From Talinum fruticosum (lineage: Eukaryota; Streptophyta; Magnoliopsida; Caryophyllales; Talinaceae), in NCBI GenBank assembly GCA_021018815.1, contig JAITYX010000047.1, positions 2,604,001-2,668,000 of the forward strand: DNA of 64,000 bases, in the 5' to 3' direction. The notes beneath the pieces are model-generated. The model worked only from the letters and a program-made list of their open reading frames with translations, did no database searches and was not told where the DNA came from. Numbering within the stretch: position 1 is the first letter of the stretch; each line of letters begins with the position of its first letter. Below, in pieces: positions 11,960-24,964 of the stretch. Both the position numbers and the translations under genes were made by a program.

Positions 11960-13532
11960 CATAAATATCTCTGAAAATTGATATGTTGAGCACTAATTTC
12001 ATAATTTATAAATTACATATTCTCTTAACGTGCTGTCAACTTTTAAAATTTCTTTTGATAAGTGACTGCTCAAGGTTTTCATCCACCAGCATAAAATTGT
12101 GGTTCTATGATGGTTCTAATACCACATATAGTGTCCCCATTTCCTCTTGTCCTCGATAGCTACAAAGAACTAATTTTACAATTGACGTAGTTAATAATGA
12201 AATTCTAACAATTATTGAGTTATATGAAAAGGTTGGTGCAATTTTTGTAATATAAATAGTAATATCTAGTAGTTTAGGCCACACTTTAATGATACTTGTG
12301 TATTCCATAAGACACAAAATAGTAATATCCAGTGGATTGGTGCATTTTCCGTCGTTATTTTGCTGAATTTTTATAGTGAGATATCTATGCTAGCAAATGG
12401 ATTATTTTTGTCCAAGCTCCCTCCTCCTCTTCCCCCAAAGTAAGGAATATTTGCATCTTAAAAACCCTTTGTTTAACCTATTAAATTATTGAGTTAAACA
12501 AACTTGACTTAACAATTCAATGACATCGAAACTTCCATAGCACATGTAATTAGTGTTGAAGACAATAAATGATATGAGGACTACTAAAAGTCAAACTTGA
12601 GCCTTTTGTTCAAAAGGCACTAATACTATGTTTACAAATCATTTCAATTAAAAATTTAAACTGATAATTGAAGAGAATTGGGAATTTGTTTAAAACTTTA
12701 AAACTAATGTATTTTCTTTCATTTCTCTCCCAATATTGTCCCAATTTACAAGTAATAAACAAGACTCTCATAAGAAGAAAAGAAATCACAAAAAGAAGAG
12801 AAACCTTGAAATCTTGATTTGATTGAAGAAAGTGAAGTAAAATAAGTTTACCACTAATTATAAGTAGGTCAATAGCAACCCCAATAATTTAAAAAATATA
12901 ATTATAAATACATGATCAAAATTTAGAGAGAATGAACGGAGAGAAGAGATGGAAAAAGGTGGGGCTACGAGAGGGGAAGATTCGACAAATATGAAAGTTA
13001 CATAGATATTCATAGCCGGAAGAAAATCATAATCGAAAATGTTAAAGTTGAATGATGTTTTCGTTCCTCCTTTCATGGTGGCCCTCCTGTGTAGCGTTGC
13101 ATCCCCAATTGCTTAAATATGGCCCCCATGTTTTTTTTTTTATCAACTTCATTTTTCTTTCTATCTTTTCTTTTATGGTTTGGCTTTAGCGAGATATACC
13201 CATAGGGCCAAAGGAAGCCTATTCGTTCTGAACAAAAAACAAAATTCTTCAACCTTTAAAAATTAGGATCACGACAACATCCACGTTACATTCTGTTTTA
13301 CGTTTGTTTTTATTTAATTTTCATTATTGATATACTTGTGTCTGTTATTTAGGGATGTATTCCAATTTTCAACTAAACTAAGTGTAGGTTTGGCTTGGCT
13401 CGAGCTTCGGTCAGCTTCTAAGCCAAGCTCGAACATGATCTAAATTTTGACACATCTAATTCAAATTTAATAAAACATCAAATGTTACGGCAATTAATAT
13501 AACTTATGTATTGTTTTAGGACACGAAATAAC

Positions 13533-13620
<88 letters not shown>

Positions 13621-16600
13621 TCAAGTAAACACCTCTCAATAGGTAAGCACCATATATCTAGACCGTTATTTTGTATATTGTAGTATAAATCAGTGGTTGG
13701 TGTAACGGATTCAAACATTGATATTTATGCCAAGTCTCTAGGTTCCGAATACATGTGGTGGCATGATATTTTAATTTTTCACTTTTATTTTTTGCCCCTA
13801 ATTTTGAATAAATTGGGCAAGTAACCGTAGGTTAATTTTGTGCTCTATTATTGCTCGCACAATTGTACATTCGTGCTTCCCTCCCTTGTCGACTACAACC
13901 CCACAAATTGCCACGACATCGTTGCTATACCGCCTACCAAAGCCAGCCCCGTAGCCGCTCTTCTCCACCACCACAATTAGCCACTTTCCACAACGTAGAA
14001 ATCCTAACTCTACTACTTTTAGGTTTAGTTGTAGATATTGTTTATCAATTTATTAGTTTTTCGATTGTATGGTCCTTAAATTGACTTTGTCAGTTGCATT
14101 CATAATTCATCTGTCTTTTGAAATTGTTTGGCCCTGTTATATTTTAATGTCCTTCGTCATTACTGTTCGAAATGGTGTTATGTTAAGATTCAAACACATG
14201 CCAATCACATCCAAATTGGAAACTTTGCCATTATTAGCTCCACTTGCCATATTATGATTTATTCTCATTTTAATAATAATTATAAAAACCTAACAAAAAC
14301 CCCATATGATCACCTAAAATCAGCCGCCCCTAGCAGCCAAGCTGTTGATGGCGCCAACGGATGCTAAACGGAGGGATCTCGACGACAGCCAATGGGTGGG
14401 GCAAATCACATAAATTAAGCTGATGGTCAGCCACAACGGTGGCAATATAAATGAGTGACACATAATTATCGTGGTTCATACTATAGGAGTTATCGTAATT
14501 AACATAATTACTATTTTGTGACAACTACATTACCTATAGGGTATACAAAAAATATCTCATTTTTTTTTTTAAAAAAAAAGAGAGAGAGAACTCCGATAAC
14601 CTATTACTGAATCAATAAAAGGGTGTCTAATCCAATTTTGTATTACTTTTGACTACTCAGATAAAAAATAACCCATTATTTTCACGTGCCACTTGTCCCT
14701 AGAGTTGCGACTCTAGTCCTAGGATCACCATACATAAATAATGTTTAAAAAAAAAACCTTAACCTCTTTGATGCTCCCAATATTTTTTATTTTTTATTCT
14801 TTAAGTATTGTTTGTTATTTTGATAATTTATCTTCATTTTTTTAGTTCTGTTGCCACCTCACTCTAGGTTAGTGCGTTACATTATATTATACTCCCGAAT
14901 TTTTTTTTTTAAAATCTTTCTTTGTTTTTTACCCCTAAATTCCCCTCCCTATTTCTCCTTCCTTCCATTTATCGGAGACACCATATAATTTAATTCAAAT
15001 TTAGCTTTTGAATAGGCGTTATTATCTCTCTTGTTAAAGAGTTTCTACAATATAATTTAGGTTTTTGAGTTAGTCTGATTGTCGGGATTATTTGTCTTAG
15101 ACGGATGAGATTTCATCAAATATAGTTTATGATAGCAGTTAAAATATTTTATTAAAAAAGTAATACAATATCTATAAGTCTTCTTCCCAGAAGTTGCATG
15201 ATGAAATAGGGAATACGGTAAGAAGAGTGTTATGTACATTTCTTGATTTTTTTCGCAAAAGATTTATTTTATTATTTTAGATTAATTTAATTGTGGTATT
15301 TATTATCAATTAATGTTGTATAATAAATCTATTCTTTTAATAGTACAAAAAGAAAAAGAAAAAGAATAGATATGGAACTCAAGCAATGTGGATATCCATT
15401 GAAAGGGTCATGCTTTGTATTCCAGGCCATAAGAGTCCTAACCCTAACAGATATAATGTTTGTAGTCCACTTAATTTTTAATCAGGTAATTAAGAAGTCT
15501 GCCACCAAATTTCTCAATGATAACAGAAATTTCGAAGCTAGGGGAGCTAATCAGGTGCTGTTTATTGTCATTTGTCAGCCATCACATATGTGACAGAGAG
15601 AGACAGTTCATTTTGATTGTTTAGCAACCTAAAAAGTAGTTGTTTGTAATTTTCAAAGAGACGTCTGTTAGGCATTAACAACCAAGGAAATCTGGAGGAC
15701 TTGCTTCCCGTAATACAATGACACAACACGTTTAATTGGATATAATCAAAGTGATAATATAATTAAAGTAATAATGATCATTATATTATTATATTTGGTT
15801 ATAATTTTATGACGTAATTAAAATTACGTTGTAATCATATTTATCGCTGCCTATGTAATTATAATTACTTAGACATTTACTAAACAATCACACTGATATA
15901 ACTCTCTCTCTCCCTCTTCCGTGTTCTTTATAATTTTCTTTCTCATCCTTCACTGGCAAAAAGCTTATCCATTTAAGAAGGAAATTCATTTCTTTCTTCT
16001 ATTCTCTTAACATACAATATGATTAGTCAATACATAAGAGAAAAATTCAACTTCAACAATTTGTGTTTGAAATTTGACTATTCGATTAAAAAGATTATAA
16101 ATGAAGGTTAAATTTGGATTTTGAGATTAAAATTCCTCCATTTGGTTAACATTTATCAATACTACAATAAATATTTATCGTCACTAAAACAATTCAATTG
16201 ATACTTTTTGTCAAAAAAAAATTTGTAACTTAATTATATGATACAAAAGATAAAAAAATACTAAAATCTAAATTTTGAGTTTAAAATTATTTCATTCGAA
16301 TAATTCAATTGATACTTTTTGCCACTAAAAAATTCAAACCTTAATTGTTTGACAGAAAAGATTAAAAGAATCTCAAATCTAAAGTTTTAACTCAAAATTT
16401 CATTAGGTTTGCATTTATGTCTACTACGATAATTTAGATAATATTTTTTTCCACTAAAACAATATGTTACCTTTGTGTATGGCAATATATTACATTATAT
16501 ACCTAATTATATTATATAGTTGATTATATTATATACTTATTGCGTTAACCAATAGCTTAATTTATTGTCTACTACGAGTGCCTTTGGGCCTTTTTTTTTT

Positions 16601-17870
16601 TTTTTTGTGACTATACCCATTCTAGACTGATAAATCCACAAGATAAAGTGGGTTTCGGTCTATTTTTACTAGACCCAATAGGTTTGATTGGGCCTGAATC
16701 TGGATACCAAAAATTAAATTGGGCTAAATCCAAATCGATCTGATCCAAATTCCTCGAGCCATCCATAATGGAAGTTTGTGACAATGAGGGTTGAGTTTGG
16801 GTGTGCAGTGAAGAAGATTCATGGCCTGTTCGAACTCAGGGTTCCTCAATACTTTGCTCTTTCTTTTACTCTGAAATGGGTGGACCAAATACTTTTGTTG
16901 GAGGCTTATAAATTATATTCCCTTATTTAATTTCCACTTTTTCCTTTGCGCGGGGGTAAGCAAGCTTACTCTAGATTTTACGCCCATAAGAGTTACAAAT
17001 TACACCATAAACCCCTATTTATAAACCTAAATTATAATATATGGTATTTTATTTTATATTTTTAAAATTTACTTTCTATTTTCATAATCCCTTTTTAAAA
17101 TAAATAAATAAATTTCTCCTCCATAATATACTAAGTTATTGAATTTTTTTGGACTAGACAAATTCGAATAATTTGTGGGTTGCACAAAATCGGACCAATC
17201 CTAGTAGGAAGGCAAATATGTCGACTTATAAGCTTGTTGTGATACTTGTTTCATGAAGAGTCTCCGCAAGGTAACACAAACAATTCTTCATAACTAGGAG
17301 AGCAAGCTAATTTAAGACCCGAGGGGATAAGTGCCAACTTTGATAGGATAAAGTCTAACCCATCAATCTCACAATTTTCTCATCAGAAAATATGGGCGAT
17401 TAGTATAACTTTTTGGTAAGTTTTTCCTAAAATTTTAATAAAGGTTCTCCAATTATAATGTTTGGTAAAGAAACTTTTTGTAAAGTTAATTTCCATAAAA
17501 GTTAACTTCCATAATTTGAGCAAGTTAATGAAAGGAAACTTTTTCCATCAATTTATATGGAAAGTTATGATTCTTTCTTTAACAATTTTTTATTTTAATT
17601 TTATAATTATTTTCTTATATTTCTTTTTCTTAAAAATTATTTTTTATATTTCTATTTCTTTTTATGTCCTATATTTTATTTTTTATTATATTATTATTTT
17701 TTTATATTTTTCTCTACTTTGTAGTATTCATTTTTTTTTGAATGAGAAAAAAATAAAATTTTTACTCTTATTTTATCAAGACAAATGGTTAAACGCATGA
17801 GATACCTTACCCATCCATTCTTCGAAAAAAAAAGAAAAAGATTTTTGTCAAAATAAATATTATTTATAGT
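11960..17870. other. AT-rich spacer, no gene recognised
   Basis: Short frames only; none resembles a known family. It contains a compound microsatellite (listed separately), GC-poor inverted stretches around 15730-15880 that may be MITE debris, and a GGCTCGAGC-rich patch near 13395-13435 of the type seen in hAT ends. A pyrimidine run lies at 16590-16607. Confidence 0.5.
13535..13618. repeat. Compound microsatellite (TA)n(GA)n
   Basis: About 18 TA units (13535-13571) run directly into about 23 GA units (13572-13618). Confidence 0.95.
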
Positions 17871-17974
17871 CTCTGTAACTTATGTAAAAAATTAATATAA
17901 TGATAAAATAAAAAATTATTTAATTAATAAAATAAAGTAAATAAGATATATAATTACCAAACGCATAATTAACT

Positions 17975-18550
17975 CTTTTTTTTTGTGCGAGAGGAGCCAC
18001 AAAAGGCGATGACAATACAATGGGGGAGGGAGAAACGAACTTGATACTTAATGTACTCAAGACCTCAGCCTTGACCACTAGATCATGACTAGACCCGACA
18101 AAACTTACCCGAACCGAACGGGTCAACCCGAACGACCCGAAATCCAAGCCGAACCGACATCCGAAAGCAGTTGAACCGATTTTGACTCGAAAACCGAAAT
18201 GAACCTACCCGAACCGAACCGACCCGAAATCTAATGAATCCGATTCCGACCCGAACCAAAATGACCCGAACCAAAACCGAACCGAACTCAAAATGACCAT
18301 AACCGAATCGGACCCGAATCGATTTAACCCAAATAAAAGTGACACGACCCACATTTTTCTTTTGAGGATTGACTTTTGTGCCTATAGTGATACAATTTTG
18401 AATCGATTTTGACCCAAAAAGTAACTCGATTACGACCCGATCCGAAATTAACCCGAATCAAACCCGAACGAGATTGACCCGAAGTTGAACCGAACCGAAC
18501 TAACCCGAACCGAATGACCCGATTGCCGGTATAGTCATGACATCATTGGT
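17975..18550 (-). mobile_element. tRNA-derived SINE, interrupted by a hAT MITE
   Basis: Read on the minus strand: ATGTCATGATCTAGTGGTCA, with an A-box-like core, then a B-box-like CAAGTTCGTTTCTCC about 40 bases later, then a body ending in an A run (the T run at 17973-17982 on the plus strand). Probable target duplication AATTAACT on both sides. The head is split by the element at 18090-18533. Its own length without that insertion is about 130 bp. Confidence 0.6.
18090..18533. mobile_element. hAT-type MITE rich in ACCCGAACCG
   Basis: 444 bp of simple CCGAA-type repeats bounded by TAGACCCG on the left and, inverted, TATACCGG on the right. The flanks ATCATGAC (18082-18089) and GTCATGAC (18534-18541) match at 7 of 8 bases, the 8-bp target size of hAT elements. 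No transposase. Confidence 0.6.
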
Positions 18551-18876
18551 TACAATTAACTTATTTATATAGTAAAAAATTAATATAATGTAGAATAAAA
18601 AACTATTTAATTAATAAAATAAAGTAATAAGATATATAATTACCAAATGCATAATTAACTTATTTATATAGCTACCGTACGATTACTGAGACAACTACAC
18701 CTTTTCCAAAAGCAGCCATAATATTTCCATCAAAATTTAAACCTTGGTGATAAGTATGAAAGATAAGGGTGGAAACCAATTAGGCTACATCCACTTTGGC
18801 AAACATTGTGAGAAATATTCTATGAAGACTGAACAAACTATAACTACTTCAATCATCACATGAGAAACAAAATAAC

Positions 18877-18900
18877 AAAAAAAAAAAAAAAAAAAAAAAA
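18877..18900. repeat. Poly(A) run
   Basis: About 24 consecutive A residues. It could be the tail of a retroposon but no element body was recognised beside it. Confidence 0.8.
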
Positions 18901-19943
18901 ACCACTTTTCACCGGTTTATACCCACTAGAAGTCAATTGGTTATAGAATAAAAAGTAAATCACTTGGTTATATACACATTCGAGGTTACTAATTAATACT
19001 ATCAAAGAAAGGCTAACTTCACTTTTGCACTCTAATGCATTTTTCCGATAATTATACAGTGGTAACTCAACCATCTAGTTAGGTGGTTGAATATACTGTC
19101 ACGTGTATAATTTTAAAGTTAAATTTATATGTGATAAATTTTCACAATAAAGTGATGAATTTTTTAAATTTGATAAATTTCTATAATGTATGATGAGTTT
19201 TTGTGTCTTAGTGAATTTTTCAATAATATTGACGAATTTGTGTGCATACGTATATTTTTTACAAACATACTATTAATTAAAGTTTAATCATTTACCAACA
19301 CCTTTTCAATACATTTGACTCGATCATCTCAATACATACTAATGAATTTAATATATATACAATGAATATTTGAATTAAACATTTATATCTTCATTTTTTC
19401 TTAAAAAAAAGTATCAATGTAAATATTTATTTATATAAAAAATATACAAATATATCAAATAATTTACTAATGAATTTGTAATAAACTAATGAATTTTATA
19501 ATATTATTGATGAATTTTTAAAAATACATTTACATTTGTCAATATTCATCCATCTCTTTCTGCATATTCAACACTTTTTCTCCAAGAACTTGCGTTAACT
19601 TTGTTTGCTTATTTCTCTGCATAAATTTATGAACAATTAGTGAATATTCAGAAAAAATACTTTATATCCATTACTAATATCATGTAAAAAATATGCAATT
19701 CAATATAAAATTATCCAAACATATAAAAAATAAATCTTTATTGGTAAAATTAATAAAAAAATCATACAAATTACATGTATTTTCCTTAATATAAGATAAA
19801 TTCATCAAGGATTAGTAAGTATTCATAAGGAATAATTAACATATTCATCACTAAAATTCACATATTCATAAAATAATTTATTTAATATAACCTTCTTTTC
19901 AAATTATCATATCCAACAATAGAAGATTTAGATTATCAAAAAC

Positions 19944-20840
19944 TAGTCCTGGGCAATGGGCAACCTGTGAGCTTTCAAGGTCGAGTCATAAAAAATAGTC
20001 GAACCCCATTTAATTTTTAAAAGGTTATGGTCTCATAGGCCGCCTAAAAAGGATCGGATAAGGGTCAATAGCGGGTCGAACACGGGTCACAACTCTCACT
20101 CACACTCTCTTTCTACAACGGCCTAAAAAAGGTTTTCAACCTCTCTTTCACTCTCTTCCGTCCATTCTCTGTCCTCTCACCCCATATTTCTCAGAAAATA
20201 TAGAAGCAAAAAAAGCATCCAATTCATTTCGTTCTCCACGAGAGCGAGCTTGAGAAGGAAAAGGGAGGGGAGAAAGAGAAAGAGTCATTTTAGGTCCAAG
20301 ATCTTTCTCAAATCCGAGCGCAATAGTGTAAGTTCAATTCATTCTTGCTCAATTTTGCATTTCGCTCGATCTTCGGTTATCTTATGTTCTTAATTTAGCT
20401 TTTCGATTTTTGGTTTTTAAGAGCTTTGTTTTACTTCTTATTTTCGTTGAATTTTGCTTCAAATTTTTTCACTTGTCATCTTGAAATTTATCGTTTTATT
20501 ATGAGTGTTTTGTTGAAGACGTGAATGTCCGCAAAAATTTCCTTTTGTATAAAGATAATTGTGCTTTCATAATCTCGTTTTCTCTTTCCTTCGAGTGTTT
20601 TTGATTGGTGTTTTGCTTTTGTTGCCTTTCATAGTCCAGCAGTTTTTTATTTATCACATTTATTTCAGTCAATTTCGGTTGGAAATCCATGTGTGGAATA
20701 CTCATGTGAGAGTCATGGGCGGGTTAGGTCGACTAGCCCACGACCGGCCCGACCTGTTTATCTTTTTGCTGACCCGCCCGACCCTCTATAATAACGGGTC
20801 GACCCCGACCCAACCCGACTCAATCCGTTATCCAACTCTA
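19944..20840. mobile_element. Non-autonomous hAT element, 897 bp
   Basis: Perfect 8-bp target duplication TCAAAAAC at 19936-19943 and 20841-20848. Ends are TAGTCCTGGGCAATGG and, inverted from the right, TAGAGTTGGATAACGG, sharing the TAG...TGG..AA.GG pattern of hAT ends. Both subterminal regions are rich in GGGTCG/CGACCC. The middle (about 20090-20350) is CT/GA-rich, resembling a plant gene 5' leader, and may be captured host sequence. No transposase frame. Confidence 0.85.
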
Positions 20841-21589
20841 TCAAAAACACATATTAGAAAATGTATAAGAGAAATTCATCAAAAAAATATCACATTCATC
20901 AATAAAAAAACAAATTTATTAAAGAAAATATCATACTCATTGATACATAGCAAATCGGACCTTATAAAAACACAGATTGATCAAGAAATATGACAAATTT
21001 ATCAAAGGAAACATTATAGTACAATAGTAAATCAGATCTAAAAAATAAAAATACAAATTTATCAATATAGACAAATTCATCGAAGAAAATATCATATTCA
21101 TCAATGTAGAGCGAGATCTATGTGATGCATCTATAATATGCTTAATCAACGTCGTCTCCACCTCTACCTCCACCACTTCCTCCCTCGACTAATCAATGCG
21201 CTTTCCAGACTACTCCTCGCAAAGTGAGAGAGCCCGAACCTCCCTCACTATCACCATATCCGCTTCCTCCTCCACCTTTGCCTCCACCACCACGAAAGAG
21301 AAAGAGAAAGAGAAAGCGTAAATCCAAGCAAAACTACGAAGATCCTTCTCATTCTCCTTAGAAACAATTGAATCTATGCCATGTGCGCCACCTCCATCGC
21401 CTCTATTAGTATTCCACAACCTGCTTTGGAAAGGAACCAAGAGTAAAAGAATCAAGAAAAAATTGGTAAAATATAAATCGAACGGATTGAAATCTGGATA
21501 GGATTGTATATGGATTGAAATGAACGAAGCAATTGAACAGTCAAAAATCAAAATTGATGACTAAATTGATAGAAATATAAAGAAAGAGA

Positions 21590-21660
21590 GACAGTGTGTG
21601 TGGGAGAGAGAGAGAAAGAGAGAAAAAGTAGAGACAGAGAGAGAGGGAGAGAGAGAGCAA
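21590..21660. repeat. GA-rich low-complexity tract
   Basis: Imperfect GA/GAA repeats, preceded by a CT-rich stretch (21220-21420) resembling a plant 5' leader. No gene identified. Confidence 0.7.
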
Positions 21661-22348
21661 CGAGCGAAGAGAGATAAAACATATATATGAAAAACAATAA
21701 AATGAAATGAATCATGTGGAACTAATATCACTTTTATATAAGCTCAATGAATCGATAAAAATAGAAGGAAATAGTTACATAAAAAGGAATTCCATGTACC
21801 ATATTAATCTAAATATAATTTCATTGTGAAGCAGTACCTTCAATATACTTGTTGATTGAAATGAATTTGAACCCAAAAATACATTAGGAAGGTTCAAAAT
21901 GTCCAATTACTTTGCGCCACCAAACAAACTCTTTACACTATTATTTTTTTCTTTATATATATATTTTTCATCAAACTCTTAGCATTGGGTTGATGGAAAT
22001 ATTAAACGCATGGACAAAATGATCATTTACGTTATAACCGAGCCGGATATTCCCCATTTTATTAAGTTATCAAAAATTCAATGGGGTAAAAATTAACGCA
22101 AAAAGGTGAGGGTTAAATAAATTAATCCAATATAGTTCAAGAGAGTAAAAATTAACGCAAAAAAAGGGTTTAATCGTAACACAGTTCAATGAGGGTATAT
22201 GTAGAAGCCTTTGTGTTTTTCACATATGGCCTAAACACATGACAGAGGACATGATCAGCCCATCATATATATAAGAACGGTGATGAACTAGGGAAGGGCA
22301 ACCAACTCTAATTACATGTTAAACTTTTTAATGATTGGACGTAAATAA

Positions 22349-22796
22349 TCAAGTATGCAACACAAACAAACTACTTAACAATTTAAGTTAGGAACATTGG
22401 ACAATAATAATTTGTACTTTGGGAGTGTCGGGACAAAAATAATCCTTAATGTTGGCTACTAATTGTCCATACTTTAAGTATATTTAATATTTTTATACCA
22501 ACACGGAGCTTGAAGGTGTTTTGACTTAGTGATGTAAGAGCGTATTAAACATATACAAATACGTGTACATAAAACTTCTTGCATTTTAAACAAATGCATT
22601 CGCATACCATTTGAAATTGTTGTATTACATCGAGTCAAAACACATTCAAATTCAATGCCCATACAAATAACATGAAATTTACTTAAAATATGGATTGTCG
22701 GTAGCCAACAATAAAATTGGGATTATTATCATCCAACACCGTCAAAGTACAAAATATTATCGTCCAATGTCCTTAAACTATAAGCATACTTGACAC
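22349..22796. mobile_element. MITE with ~110-bp terminal inverted repeats
   Basis: Starting at TCAAGTATGC (22349) and ending at GCATACTTGA, the outer ~110-120 bp of each side are inverted copies; shared blocks include ACATTGGAC, TTTGTACTTTG and GTTGGCTAC. The centre is non-coding. No unambiguous target duplication. The long ends fit a Mutator-like MITE, but the family is inferred. Confidence 0.65.
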
Positions 22797-23224
22797 TCGA
22801 AATATCATAAATATAGAATAACCTCTTTTTTTGTGGTTTGAAGGCAATACATGGAGATGGACCCTGGCATGGAGGAGAGAGCTCTCAATTGAAGAAATGG
22901 GAGAAACACAAAGGTTAGATAACCTGTTAGCCCAAGCACATCCAGTTAGAAACAAATCAGACAAAGTGGTATGGGAAAACAAAAAGAAATTTACAGTGAA
23001 AAGCCTTGTACACAAAACACAAGCAATTACACATCAAGGGTCTGTCATTGACAAATTAGTTTGTTTAGTTTGGATGAATATAGCACCTTCAAAGATTAAG
23101 TTGATGATGTGGTTTGTACTATTAGGGAGACTCAACACAAAAGACATGCTCTGCAGAAAAGGAATACTCAACTAGGAAGCAAACCTATGTACCTATTGCT
23201 CAAGCACTAGTGAGAGCCTAGACC

Positions 23225-24698
23225 CACTACTGCAAGAACGGTCTTTAACTATAGTTAAAAATGACTTTTAATTATGATTGCAAACCGTTGTTTAAGTGAG
23301 CGTGATAGTAAGTCAATATCTTTGACTACAATTATACAACCGTAGTAAAAAATCACTTACTACAACAATTATATAGTACAACTATAGTCATACGTGAAAA
23401 CTATTACAACAATTCTTATGAGTAACCGTATTGAAAGCTTTCCTATTACTACGGTTATTTCGGAGAACCAAAGTTAAAAGTCTTACCAAACCAAGTCTAT
23501 TATAATAGTTCATCCAAAATTCACCAAAAAATAGAGAAAATTGATATAAATTCACACGAATCTGCAACAAAAATTTTAAGAATTTTGGCCCATCCATGTA
23601 ATCATAAAAATTCAAATAAGGAAGAAAAATAAGGAAAAATCTGCACATAAAGTCAAGCATGCATATTTTAAATTTTTTCATCCATCTCAACTCGGAGAGG
23701 CAATTCATTCATTTTAGGACAATATTTATATGTGTTAAATTACTTTGAACTCAAAAAGGCAATGAAAGGAAATCGAATTACACTAAATCGAAATCTAAAA
23801 CTGAAATTTTGAGATCTAAAACTAAAATTTGAAGAAAAAAGTGAAAACTAAAACTTGCTGCCTCATGCCACCTTCTCTCTGTCTCTTTCTCATCGCCTAC
23901 TCTCTATCTCCTTCTCGTCGTCTTCCTTCTCCTCTTTAAAATCCTCGCTTGAACCCTAAAATACATGCCTCTATGCCATGTTGGTACCAATAACAACCCA
24001 TATCCGAAACAAGAGGTCAATTTTACATATAAAAAAATAGGAGCAAAACGCTAAAAAATGAAGAAAAATAAATTTTACAAATCTGAAACAACTTATGAAA
24101 GAGGCTAAGAATTTTACATATCTCTTTAGAATCTCTCGGGGTCGAAATTTAAAGTCGGATCTAAATGGATCTGTTGGGAGAAGGACTAGTGAGGATGGAG
24201 AAGATGAAGATGGATGGGGATAGGGATGGAGATGGAGAGCAGAGAGAGACCTTGAAAATGAACAGAGAGTGAGCGAGCGAGAGAGAAGAGGATTCTTGCT
24301 CTATTGATAGGGAATAAGGTATAGATACGAGGAGAGAGAAAAAGAAATATTATTTTTAAAAGTAGGAGATACGCAAACACAACAGAAAAAAGAGAGAGAG
24401 AGGATAGGTCCGAACGAGAGAGCGAACGAGTGAGAGATTGTTTTTAAAAAACAAATGACCTATTACAACAGTTCATAGACAGAATTGTGATAATATGTCA
24501 TGTCCGAACCTATTACAACGGTTCCTAGACAGAATCATTGTAATAGGGCCAGACATGACTTATTACAATGGTTCTAGGAACCGTAGTAATAGATAATTTT
24601 TTTAAAAATTTTACAAAATATCACTTCCTTATTTTTCATTACGATTTTTTTATAATCATTATAAAGACCTATAGTTAAAAGTCATTATTGTAGTAATG
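23225..24698. mobile_element. Non-autonomous CACTA element, 1474 bp
   Basis: Left end CACTACTGCAAGAA, right end inverted CATTACTACAATAA, with a 3-bp target duplication ACC (23222-23224 and 24699-24701). Subterminal repeats around ATTACAACGGTTC / GAACCGTAGTAAT occur in both orientations at each side, as expected for the binding sites of a CACTA transposase. Removing it rejoins the LINE zf-RVT reading. No transposase frame, so it depends on an autonomous copy. Confidence 0.9.
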
Positions 24699-24964
24699 AC
24701 CACTTGCTGCTTAGCTATCTAGTTTCATGGGGCATTTGGAAGACATTGGCAAATGCATTAGGGCAAGATTTGAGCAGTTTAGAAACATTAAGACAACATT
24801 ATGAAAAGTGAATAAATGTTAAACACATGAACAAATTAAGGAGGAAATTTTGGGTTGCAACACTCTTTGGTACAACTTGGACTCCAGGGATGCAAAGGAA
24901 TGCTATGGTTTTTGATCAAGTTGAGATGGATGAGGCCACTCCGTGTCATATTATAGCATTCCTA

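Larger units (their letters stand above)
17879..18662. repeat. ~100-bp tandem duplication split by a SINE
   Basis: The segment 17879-17973 is repeated at about 18565-18660 with a few differences (shared blocks include TATATAATTACCAAA and GCATAATTAACT). Between the copies sit a SINE and, inside it, a small hAT element. The octamer AATTAACT flanks the intervening SINE (about 17965-17972 and 18551-18558), consistent with a target duplication at the boundary of the two units. Confidence 0.7.

Noticed and set aside
17462..17800. 112-codon frame rich in Phe, Ile and Tyr, looking like a membrane protein
   Set aside because: Composition follows the T-rich DNA; no family motif, splice context or start context.
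18089..18352. Glycine/arginine/valine-rich 87-codon frame resembling an RGG protein
   Set aside because: It is the translation of CCGAA-type simple repeats inside a hAT MITE.
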